From the NCBI RefSeq assembly GCF_963678635.1, contig NC_087068.1:27530318-27594317 (forward strand): a stretch of 64,000 bases of DNA. The letters run 5' to 3'. Numbering within the stretch: the first letter of the stretch is position 1; each line of letters opens with the position of its first letter. The notes below the pieces were generated by a model, which made no database searches, had not been told where the DNA came from, and worked only from the letters and a program-made list of their open reading frames with translations. Source of the DNA: Symsagittifera roscoffensis (Eukaryota > Xenacoelomorpha > Acoela > Convolutidae). Position numbers and translations under genes: made by a program. This document shows positions 53,700 through 63,169 of this stretch, piece by piece.

Positions 53700-54520
53700 T
53701 GTTAGCATTGGTGGTTCATTTGGATGTACGTTTAAAAACGCATACTTTCATTTTTCTCAAACTACTTAACTGGTTTTCAAAAAATATGGTACCAATGGGA
53801 ATATTCCGCTAGTTTATTTTAAGTATACCGCACGTTCTACGGCCTTCGAAAAGCTCAATGGGAGGAATGTTTGACCCATTTTTGACTTTTCTCAAACTAC
53901 CTTGTCAAATCTGAGATTATGGGGTCTTATAAAAGAACATGATAGCATAGCCAAATATGCCCTAATTTATTTTACGAAAATGGCCTTAGAAAATGCCAGG
54001 TTTTGACCGATTTTTGGAAACTTTCACTTTTCCCGAAAATGACCCTGCCAATACTGAAGTTAAGAGTTCAATCGAGAGAACAAGAAGGAATTCTCCTTGC
54101 ATAAGCGGCTACGCATTAATAAGCGCAAAAAAACTTCATTAGGAAACGTCAAATTTTTGAAATTTCGAAATAAAAGGTTCAAGCGAAAGAACAGATTGTG
54201 CGAAGTTTTCCTTTGCAAGAATCTACGCCCCACTTTTTGCGGGAAAAGCGTTTTGAACTAATAGAAAGAATAGGTTGTGTCAATATATATATAGAAAAAC
54301 TGTCACGTACAGCTGTGGACTTGGGGAAAGTCTAATGTTGACCGTTTTAGTCGATTTTTTTTGTACTTTTTCTCAAAAAAATACCCTGTTAGTTCGGAGA
54401 TAAAAGACACTCGGAATTATTTTCCCGTGTTAGCGGCTACTCGTCTACTTCAGTAGAGAAATCGCTGAAAGTCAAATTGTTTAAAATACTTCAAAAAAAA
54501 ACTTTGTATTCTTTGAAACC
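53700..54520. repeat. Interspersed repeat, second copy of 270-1200
   Basis: Phrase 'acgttctacggccttcgaaa' at 53830, with repeated 'ttctcaaactac' blocks and 'gcggctacgcat'-type segments in the same order. Downstream, 'catgtaccaaaatttttg' and an inverted relation between 54545-54600 and 54660-54730 ('gcgctcgatttttcaattat' against 'catagtttaaaaagcgagtg') form a hairpin about 190 bases long. Confidence 0.5.
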
Positions 54521-54539
54521 CAGCCCTTGAATGGTTACG

Positions 54540-54740
54540 CGCTCGATTTTTCAATTATGGGTGCAATGATAGAAAAGGTAATACATGTACAAAAACTACT
54601 TCTTGCATGTACCAAAATTTTTGTTTACACTTAATAACTAGGGGCCAGCTAAAGCTTGAAGTAGTTTTTTTTACATTTATTTATTTTTCTATCATTGTAC
54701 CCATAGTTTAAAAAGCGAGTGCGTAACCATCTAAAGAATG
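54540..54740. repeat. Inverted repeat (possible small foldback element)
   Basis: The left arm at 54533-54600 ('ggttacgcgctcgattttt', 'gggtgcaatgatagaaaa', 'catgtacaaaaactacttc') is the inverse of the right arm at 54660-54735 ('gaagtagttttttttac', 'tctatcattgtaccc', 'aaaaagcgagtgcgtaacc'). The arms are about 65 bases with a spacer of about 65. No genes. Confidence 0.6.
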
Positions 54741-55178
54741 GGTCTCAAAGATTACCAAGTTTGTTCTTTTGAAGTATTTTAAACGATCTTTGTAAAGCAT
54801 CTTCAAGCAGTCTTGCGGTTCAACTTTTTAAGGACTCTTCATGATTGCTTCAGGAAAAAACGCGCTGCTTTGGACTTAGAGAACAATCTCAAGCCCTTTA
54901 TTCAATTTCCTACTGTAAGAACCAACTCCCTTCATTCAAATCTGTATTACATTGGAATACGATAATCTACATTTCATTTTATAGGCTTTAATTTGTGCTT
55001 GCTATTAATTTTGCTTCTTTTTTTATTTTTGCTTCCCATTGGACTGCATAAAACACGAAAAGCTTATTTTTTGTTCCTTTTTTCCACTAAGCAGGAAGTT
55101 AAATATGCTGAGACGTGTGATTATTCTTTTGATATAAGACAGATAGTTTGTCCTTATTTGAATAGATTTACAATTTAG
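54741..55178. other. Presumed 5' region of TMEM205
   Basis: No coding support. It ends at the acceptor TTTACAATTTAG (to 55178), three bases before the start codon of TMEM205. Confidence 0.4.
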
Positions 55179-55181
55179 ACC

Positions 55182-55377
55182 ATGTCTGGGCTGATCGAAC
55201 ACATTGTAAACTGGTTCAAAACTGCCAGCGACTTCGCCCACCACACGATAGTGTTAGGTCTGTCTCTCTCATCGGTGCCTGTGGTTAACTATCTCTCCCC
55301 CTCTGTCATAACTTCCCTCTGTTTGGGATCAGTGGGAGTGCAATTGGGAAAACAGTTGTGGGTGGCTAATGTTGCAG
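55182..55377 (+). CDS. TMEM205: TMEM205 coding exon 1
   Basis: Residues 1-65, beginning MSGLIEHIVNWFKTASDFAH; first hydrophobic region and the VQLGKQLWV segment. ACC precedes the ATG. Donor GCAG|GTAGTA. Confidence 0.87.
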
Positions 55378-57757
55378 GTAGTATTTTAAATTTTTTCTAG
55401 GCTAGAACTTCAATTATGCTTGGAATTTTTATAGTGAAAATAATGAAAACTGATTCGTTGCCTTAACAGATTTATGGTAACCTTTAAGAATAAATTTCTA
55501 ATGTTTTTTTTTCTGTAAATAGTAAAATTTTAAGTAACATCGAATGCATGAGCTTAATTGAGGTGAAATTATAATCTCTTTTCACAGTGAAAAGAATAAC
55601 GGCACGATAAGTTGCGCTTCATTTTGTTTCAAAATTATTTTATTTTGGTATTTCACAGCGGAATTGAAATAAGACATGTTGATCTGGTTTCCTCATTTAG
55701 AAGTTAGTTTATCAATTACAATTAATCATTAGGCAAGCCAAAGCTTGTTGATTCGACTTTCGAAAACCAATGTTTAAAAAAATTCACTCGGGGATCGAAC
55801 CCCTGGATCTTCGTGTTCCCAGAAAGTTCGCGTTCACTTCTCTATTAGCCTCGCTGTGAAGAAAATATATTTTTTTCAACTATTGTGTTGATTATAGTTG
55901 TTTAAAAAAGCCACATGGTTGACTTTGACTGCGAGGAAATGTTTTAAACCTAAATGAATATTGCTTCAACCTGTGAGCACGGAACATGCCTCCTCCTTTG
56001 TCACTTTAAAGCCCTTGCCCCGAAACTTTAAATTAAAAAATAATTTTGTGCTCCTTTTTGAGCAATCGGCTGTTCATATTTGGGGCTTTCCAGTGCAATG
56101 AAAAAGTTTTATTAAACTAGCCAGTGTTGTTTTTTTACGAGCGATCGAGCGAGTGCTGTGTTATATTACGTATCTATTTTTCTAACCCAACTTGCAATTG
56201 AAAGTGCTCCTTAGTTGGTAATTTGCTGCAAAAAATTGTTAATTTATTATCATCTGTTCTGCCGGCTTTTTTAGCGGCTACTGTTTGCATAATTTCAAGC
56301 TACTGACGAGTAGATGCGATAAAATGAGTTTTGCAACCTCCAAGTCTGCGGTTTGATTCCGGCGTATAGCAAAAGTTATATTTTTCAAGGCTTATTTGCT
56401 TTTTCTTTTCTAATATCGTTTTTTGACTTATTTTGCTACTATTTGCCATTTTGCGTGGAGATGGTGTTTGTGGATTAAGAGAGCTCAAGCAAAACACTTG
56501 AATATTCAGTCTAAAAAAAGGTCGTTGAATTTGTCTGAAGATCTCGTCTTAGCAACAATCCTGAATCAGATCCGCAGATTTTTCCAAAATTTTCGAGATT
56601 TTCGTCCCTAGATATTTTTTCATGCGTCCACGAAATTAACTTTGCGAGCGCTGCTTGAATTTGTTGCCTAATTTTGTCGATAAAGTAATAAAAACTGATC
56701 GACATTATGAGTTGGTTGGCTATTTATTGATTTTAGTTTTAAAAGCTTCTCCGGCTCGATTAAAAAAATTGAATCATTTTGCTGAATTTTCTTTTTAAGA
56801 GTCTTTTTTCTTTTCTTTGAACGGGGAGATTGGAGATTGTTTATTAGATCCCTTTTTTCTTACAGGGCCTACGATGCGTCTGAACATGGAAAAAAAAGAT
56901 TTCTCTGAAATTTCTGCTCGACTGTTCCCGAAGTTCGGAATGGTCGCCATCTTCTCTGGAACGGTCGCTCTCGCCGCATACAATGCTCTGCATCCTACTC
57001 CAGGCATCTTTTTTTCTCCTCCGTGACGCCATTATTACTTTTAAACTTATCATTATGAACAAGTGACAAACTCTTTAGTTTTTCTTGGTCATAATGGACT
57101 TCACGTAAGTCGCTGATTTAGGAGGCGGATGAATTAATCGCTCCTGCGAGAAATCAATAGCTTCAATACTCAAAGTTCCATTTCATGTTTTTCTACGATA
57201 GGTAAATTTGGTTGATCTTTAATAGCAAAAAAAGTTTTGAAGGTATGGCTTTTGCTGAAAAACGAGAGCCTGACTGTTTTAGATCAAAACGTTTCAATAA
57301 CAGTAGTGGCTACTTTTTCTAAATGGGCAACAGGGCTGAAGATCTCCAAGTAAACTATTTTACAATTAGTAATCAAAAGTTATGTCACAGTAGTTTACTG
57401 ATGTTTTGTAGTTATTACTACAATATTATAATTCAGTTTTAACAGCCTCTGAAAGGTAAAATTGTTCGAATATATGGCGAGAGGAGGGGAAAAAGGGGTG
57501 ACTTAGATATTCTAACTTACCTTCTCTCTGCGTCACTGGCGTCTCACTTGCTGCAAAGCTACCTGATTTTCCCCTACGTCAGTAAACAACAGGTTCTTCT
57601 TCGTAAGTTTGAAGAAGGAAGCGCGGAAAGGAAGAAAGCAGCAATGAGATTTGGAATTTCACATGGGATTAGTGTGCTGATTGCGTACGGAGTAATTGGG
57701 GCCAATTTGTACTTTTTCTACAAAACTGGACAACATATCCAATGGAAGCAGCAGTGA
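55182..57757 (+). CDS. TMEM205: TMEM205-like membrane protein (3 coding exons)
   Basis: Proposed exons: 55182-55377, 56866-57003 and 57507-57757, phase 1 at both junctions; 194 residues against 189 in human. TMEM205 is a four-helix membrane protein of the secretory pathway linked to cisplatin resistance in vertebrates; its biochemical activity is not firmly known. Recognised features: GVQLGKQLWV followed by GPTMRLNMEKKDFSEISARL-FPKF, the family signature in which a G-x-Q-x-W segment and a G-P-T-M-F-like turn precede an F-x-x-(I/V)-x-(A/S)-x-L-F-P stretch. Hydrophobic helices lie at about 20-60, 80-100, 112-130 and 165-185. The second intron must start with GC rather than GT to keep the frame (57004). 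The C terminus KTGQHIQWKQQ is hydrophilic. Confidence 0.88.
55378..56865. other. TMEM205 intron 1 with two tRNA-like repeats
   Basis: At 55785-55860 a minus-strand tRNA-like core is seen: B box GGTTCGATCCCC (read on the minus strand) and 'cgaactttctgggaacacg'. At 56140-56500 a family C SINE copy has a core near 56305-56365 ('gcgataaaatgagttttgc', then GGTTTGATTCC). No exon is evident. Confidence 0.5.
56866..57003 (+). CDS. TMEM205: TMEM205 coding exon 2
   Basis: Residues 66-111: GPTMRLNMEKKDF, then helix FGMVAIFSGTVALAAYNALH. It ends CCA G|GC at 57003, a GC donor with CAG in front; a GT donor at 57024 would break the phase. Confidence 0.82.
57507..57757 (+). CDS. TMEM205: TMEM205 terminal coding exon 3
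   Basis: Residues 112-194: ILTYLLSASLASHLLQSYLI, then KFEEGSAERKKAAMRFGISH, and the last helix ISVLIAYGVIGANLYFFY. Acceptor GTGACTTAG. The length and helix spacing match the C-terminal half of the family. Confidence 0.87.
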
Positions 57758-57853
57758 TGTCAGTTCAAGCTTGAATCAACTGGAAATTTCTAATTAATGA
57801 CGGTCTTCAAATATGTAATTAATGAGTTTGTCTTCAAATATATTTGAAAATGA

Positions 57854-57914
57854 AATAAAAGGCTGCATTATTTTTAAAAAAATAAAAGGATGCAATATTT
57901 TAAAATGAAATAAA
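57854..57914 (+). terminator. Three tandem polyadenylation signals of TMEM205
   Basis: AATAAA at 57854-57859, 57881-57886 and 57909-57914, spaced 27 and 28 bases. The signals sit inside a degenerate tandem repeat whose unit reads about 'gaaataaaaggctgcatta'. The first is 97 bases after the stop. Confidence 0.65.
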
Positions 57915-58393
57915 AGTCTCCCTTAATACAAAATCCGTTTTATTCGACCCAAGGAAATTATTTTGCGATATTCAAAAGAATTTTTATTTTTCAGATCTTG
58001 TTTGACTCATGGTATGATTGTTTGAAAAAGCGGTATTTCAGTTCTGAATAAAAGTATAGTTTCGGGTGAGTTCCGACCATTTCCAGTTTAAAGTTATAGT
58101 CAAAAGAAAAAATTAATTCATTAATGTCTTCTATGATTTTGAGTAATCTATATCTATCTATACTATATTTAAATCTATCTATACTATATTTAAATGCGAG
58201 TGACAGCTATCTCCCATGTTTAAGCTATATCATATATTGCAATGCTTAAGAAAATTGTTCAATTAGTTTTTCGCAAGGTCATCAATTTTTCAGTATTTTT
58301 TTTCGAGGCCAAATTAAGTCAGTCTGTCTGTATACCTGCTTTTTTAATTAATTTGATTGTCTGTCTACCCGTCGGCTAATTATTTAACTTTCA
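57915..58393. repeat. Fragment of an older Helitron 5' end
   Basis: From about 58148, 'atctatctatactatattta' occurs twice in tandem and is followed by 'aatgcgagtgacagctatctc' and 'catgtttaagctatatcata', the same order as the 5' end of the Helitrons at 58394 and 61851. It is probably a truncated or nested copy. 57915-58147 shows nothing recognisable. Confidence 0.5.
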
Positions 58394-60240
58394 TCTATTA
58401 TCTTTTATTACATATTTAAATGCGGGCTTCACTATCTCGCCAAGTTTAAGCTTTTTCAATGTATTATTTTTGCATGTTTAACGAATGAATTTTTTTCACG
58501 TTTAAGCTATATCGTATATTGCAATGGTTAAGGTTTTTTTTTCGATTTTCCAGTTTGATTTGTGTTTATTTCATCAAGTTTAAAAGTAGCAACCCAATAG
58601 TAGGATATTGTCAGAGTTTTCCCAGGTTTTGCGATTCTGGCCTCCATATATGAATAACCAAATCCTTTTGGTTAAACGAGATAGGCAATTTTCGAGGTTT
58701 TTCAAAAAAATTATAGAAAATTTAATTTCAAAAAAATTCTCAATTTTTGAAATTTTCACCCGAAGTTGGGTGCTGTCAGGGTACTCTCAGGTGTTGCGAA
58801 TCTTGCCTCCAATTCTCACTTCTCAAATCCTTGTAGTTTTCCAGATATGACGTTTTTTATGATTTTTTCAAATTTTTTTTTTTAAAAACTTAGATTTTAA
58901 AAACTTCCAAAACGTTGAAGATCTCAATCCTTTTGTTGGATATTGTGGGGTTACTCGCAGGGGGTGCGAATCTTGCCTTTGATTATGGCTGCTCAAATCC
59001 TTGTAGTTTTCGAGATATGACGTTTTTTTGGATTTTTTTCAAAATTTTTCAGAAAATGTAGATAAAAAAAATTTCACAAAACTTGAAATTACCATCTCTG
59101 TACTGAGGCTCTGTCAAGGTACTCTCAGGAGTTGCGAATTTCGCTGTCAAAGATGACTACTCAAATCCTTGTAGTTTCCGAGATATGACGTTTTTTATGA
59201 TTTTCTCCGAAGTTTTCAAAAAAACTTAGTTGAGAAACTCCAAAACTTTGAATATCTCAATCCTGTTATTGGAATCTTTGAGGGTACTCTCAGGGGGTTT
59301 CGAAACTTGCCTCTGAAAAGGACTGCTCAAAAGCTTGCAGTTTTCCAGATATGACTTTTTTTGTGATTTAAAAAAAAAATTTCATGAAAATTAAATTAAT
59401 TTTTTTTCAAAGTTTGAAATTTCTAGCCTGTAGTTGGGGGACTGTTAGAGTAATCTCAGTGGTTGCAAGTTCGGCCTCCAATTAAGAATGCCCGAATCTT
59501 TTTTGTTTAAGAGATAAAACGATTTTTGTGATTTTTTTTTTCTAAATTTGCAGAAAACTCAAATTACAAAGTAATTCGTTAAATTGAAATTCCCAGCCCT
59601 GTAGTTGTGCACTTTCAAAGGTTGCGAATATTTCAATCAAAAAAGACTGCTCAAATTTTGGTAGTTTTCGAAATGTTAATTTTTTGCTGGTTTTATAAAA
59701 AAAAAATACTTCTTTTAGAAAACTTAAGGTGAAGTTTCTCAAAATTTGAATTTCCCAACGTTGTAGTTGGGTACTGTAAGGGTACTCTCAGGAGTTGCAA
59801 ATCTTGCGTCCAAATGCGACTGCTCAATTGCTTTCAGCTTCCTGATGTGACGTTTCTTAATTCATTAGAAACTTAGATATAAAAAAATGTCACAATCTCT
59901 TTATGGTTTTTCTAAATTTGAATTGAAAAATCGAATGAAAAATTTTACAATATTTGAAGTTACTCTCAGGAGTTGCAAATTTTGCGTCCAAATGCGACTG
60001 CTCAATTGCTTTCAGTTTCCCAGATTTGACGTTTCTTAGTTCATTTTAAATTTTCGAAGAATTTATATAAAACTTCACAAAATTTTATGGTTCTTCAAAA
60101 TTTGTGTAAAAAACTTGACTAAAAAACGTTGCAAAATTTTTAATTACGAACCTTGTAATTGGGTGCTGTCAGAGTACACTCAACGAGTAGTTTTTTGAGT
60201 TGTTGAAAAATTGAAGCACCGGAGGTGCGGTACACGCTAG
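58394..60240 (+). mobile_element. Non-autonomous Helitron with internal minisatellite, copy 1
   Basis: Starts TCTATTATC after an A (58393) and ends in CTAG (60237-60240) before a T, as expected for insertion between A and T. Eight bases before the terminal CTAG is the hairpin GCACC-GGA-GGTGC (60216-60228), the Helitron-type 3' signal. A 5' segment 'aatgcgggcttcactatctc' is followed by about nine to ten imperfect tandem units of roughly 165-170 bases (58600-60180). Each unit holds 'gtagttgggtactgtcagg', 'actctcaggagttgcgaat' and 'gagatatgacgtttttt'. No RepHel coding sequence is present. Confidence 0.78.
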
Positions 60241-60296
60241 TATTTTTTAATAAAAAGTGTTAATCATGAATTGTTCTAGAAATTCAATGAGCTTTA
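60241..60296. repeat. AAGAGTC-family MITE fragment
   Basis: Interior and right part of the family begins here ('aagtgttaatcatgaattgt', 'aattcaatgagctttaagg') and runs into the tandem duplication that follows. Confidence 0.5.
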
Positions 60297-60750
60297 AGGC
60301 CATCTATTTTCTTGATTTTTTTGCGATTTTTTTTCAAGTCAGTGTTTTTTATTCTGTTTAGTCGTAACGAATAATTTTTCCTCGCACCCTTGTACGGGGA
60401 GGGTTAGGTAGTGCCATTTGAGGCTGTTTAGACAGCGCGTCGAGTCCATCACTAGAAGGAGGCACTTCTAGACCCTAACGAATAATTTCTTATTAGCTGT
60501 AACATAATTAAAAAGCATAATCAGGCCATCTATTTTCTTTGAAATTCGTTGCGATTTTTTTTTCAAGTCAGTGTTTTTGGTTCTGTTTAGTCGTAACTAA
60601 TACTTTTTCCGCGCACCCTTGTATGGGGAGGGTTAGGTAGTGCCATTTGAGGCTGTATAGACAGCGCGCCGGGTCCACCACTTGAAGGCGGCACTTCTGG
60701 ACCCTAACGAATAATTTTTTCTTAGCTGTAACATAATTAAAAAGCTGGCA
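60297..60750. repeat. 229-bp tandem duplication with GC-rich core
   Basis: Two copies with a period of about 229 bases (markers GGGTTAGGTAGTGCC at 60401 and 60630). Each begins with the right part of a MITE and contains a GC-rich core of about 95 bases (60380-60475 and 60610-60705). The core ends GGCACTT...GACCC, imperfectly complementary to GGGTTAGGTAGTGCC at its start, so it can fold on itself. The core is followed by TAACGAATAATTT, which also occurs just before it in the first copy. The core could be a small element or an RNA-derived sequence. No coding. Confidence 0.65.
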
Positions 60751-60899
60751 CTAGTCTAGTCTGAAAAGCGAAAAGTTCAGACTCATTTTTCTGGAAACTG
60801 AGAAACTCTTGATTTTTTTTTGGAATCCGAACCACGGCTGAAGGGTTTTATTGTAACACCAGTATTTTATTGTAGTCTCTACAAGTTCTCTGATCTAGT

Positions 60900-61430
60900 C
60901 AATATTCTTCGGATACAAACGTGATGATTTTTTGTTTTCTTTTTCAGGATGATTTTTTTGTGATGATTTTCTTTGTTTTTTTTTTCTCAGAAAAAGTCAT
61001 GAAGTTTGTTCACGCTCAAAAGTACCCTATCGCGGTTTGACTGATTTCTTTTTAAGTTCTGTTTTTTCTTTTGTTGAAAAGAAGGCAAACTCCACTATCG
61101 AACAATAAAAATGTAAAGGTGACAAAAAACGTGATCGTTCCTTGTTTCGAAAAAATAATTTACTTATCAGATTTCTCAGCGAGATAAAAACTTTAGCTTT
61201 TTATCCACTTGCTTAATTGTCATCAAAATCCAGTTGGGTTAACTGTCATCAAAAATTCAACCATAGTTTTTTCTATAATTTCAAAAAGCGTTAAATTCAT
61301 TTAATTTTTTCTTGGTTATTGGAAAGTTGAGGATTAAAAAAACAAGTCTGAATTTTTTTTGTTTTACTTGCCTCTTTTGCAACTGCTTGTTGGCTGTGTT
61401 CAGTCTCAAATTCTGAAATTTTTTTAAAAG
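60900..61430. repeat. AAGAGTC-family MITE copy
   Basis: Landmarks in order: 'acgtgatgattttttgttt', 'gttcacgctcaaaa', 'ttgttgaaaagaaggcaaac', 'aacgtgatcg', 'ctttttatccacttg', 'gcaactgcttgttggctgtg'. Both termini are eroded. Confidence 0.5.
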
Positions 61431-61850
61431 TATTTCAGTGTAGATTACAGGGCTTTTTCCCGTGTTTGGCAATACTAATGAAATCTTTCTATTAGGTATT
61501 TTGCTGGACCAATTTGAAGGGATATGCAACATGAAAGTTTTCTGGCCGATATGTTGTAAATATGTTCAATTTTCTCGATGCCATATCATGCATCATGATG
61601 TAGCTAGGATTATAGTGTCTATAGACAAGTTTTGTTGCAAAAGCTAAAGATATACTAGTCGCAATTTTTCCGAACTATACCTAAACGGTCTGCAATGTGC
61701 CTCAAACATTTATGTTCCGACAATGGGGATGAACTTTGTATGGGGATAAACATTGAAAATGGGGATGAACTTTGTATTCCGGTGCGCTTTACTTTTTTTG
61801 CTGCGAAAAATCAGGTACCACAAATAATCATCAGAATGTGTCGAGTTATA
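61431..61850. other. No gene visible
   Basis: AT-rich. A short local duplication of 'tggggatgaactttgtat' is seen at 61725-61775. Nothing else was recognised. Confidence 0.4.
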
Positions 61851-63163
61851 TCTATTATATAATTAAATGCGGGCTTCACTATCTCGCCATGTTTAATCTT
61901 TTTCAACGTATTATTTTTGCATGTTTAACGAAAGAATTTTTGCACGTTTAAGCTATATCATATGTTGCAATGGTTAAGAATTGTTTTTTTTTTCTAGATT
62001 TTCCAGTTTGATTTTAGTGGTTATTTCACCGAGTTTAAAATAAACAGCCCAATATTGGGATGCTGCCAGGATTCACCAAGGGCGAATTTGGCTTCCAATT
62101 TTGAATGGCCAAATTCTTTGTAGTTAACGAGATAAGACGATTTTGGTGATTTTTTCAAAAATTTTCAGAAAACTCAAACTACAAAATTATTTAAAAAACT
62201 TGAAGTTCCCAACCCTGTAGTTGGGTACTGTCAGAGTCTTATTAAGGATTGCGTATTTTGTATTTTGCCTCCAATTATGGCTTCTCAAATCCTTGTAGTT
62301 TTCGAGATATGACGTTTTTGTGATTTTTTCAAAAATTTTCAGAAAATTTAAAGTTATTTTTTTTTCAAATTTTGAAGTCCCAACCCTGTAGTTAGGTATT
62401 GTCAGGGTACTCCATGGAGTTGCAAGTCTTGCCTCCAAATGTGATTGTTCAAATCTTTGTAGTTTTCGAGATATGACGTTTTTTGTGATTTTTTCAAACA
62501 TTTTCAGAAAAATTAAATTTATTGTTTTTCAAAATTTGAAATTCCCAACCCTGTAGTTGGGTGCTATCAGGTCAATCTCAGGAGTTAAAAATCTCGCCAC
62601 ATGCGACTGCTCAAATGCGACTGCTCAAATGCTTTCAGTTTCCGAGATGTGATGTTTTTTTTTCTTTTTTTTCAAATTTTCTCCAAGAACTTATCTACAA
62701 AGAAATTCGCAAAATTTGAAACTTCTGAATTGATGAAGACACAACCTTATTGTCAGCGTATACCCAGGCGTCTCAAATCTTGCCTCCAAGTATGAGTGAT
62801 CAAATCTTTTTAGTTTGCGAGATACGACGTGTTTTTATGATTTTTTCAATTTTTGTCGGGAATCTTAAGTTAAAAAAATTCACGAAATTTGAAATTCCCA
62901 ACCGTATAGTAGGGTGCTCTCAGGGGCTCTCAGTGATTGCAAATCTGGCCTCCAAATTTCTCCAGAGGCACATTAAGTTTTCGAAATGACGCTTTTATGG
63001 TTTTTCAAAATGGGAATTAAAAAAATAAAAAGTTAGAAATTACCAACCCTGTAATTGGGTGCACTCAGAGTACACTAAAAGTTTGCAGATCTTGTTTCCA
63101 ATATATGCGGTATCTCATGAGTTGTCGAAAAAATTCGAAGCTCCGGAGGTGCGTTAAAGCTAG
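61851..63163 (+). mobile_element. Non-autonomous Helitron with internal minisatellite, copy 2
   Basis: Starts TCTATTATAT after an A (61850) and ends CTAG (63160-63163) before a T. The 3' hairpin is GCTCC-GGA-GGTGC (63140-63152), the same as in copy 1 but with one stem mismatch. The 5' segment 'aatgcgggcttcactatctc' is nearly identical to copy 1. It contains about six to seven tandem units of about 165-170 bases. The interior differs in unit number from copy 1. Confidence 0.76.
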
Positions 63164-63169
63164 TGTCAT

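Noticed and set aside
58600-60180. Possible CRISPR-like or satellite centromeric array
   Set aside because: Units are about 165-170 bases and imperfect, without unique spacers, and they are bounded by Helitron termini.
62187-62501. Minus-strand 104-codon frame with internally repeated peptide
   Set aside because: The repetition reflects the 165-170-base Helitron minisatellite, not a repeat protein.
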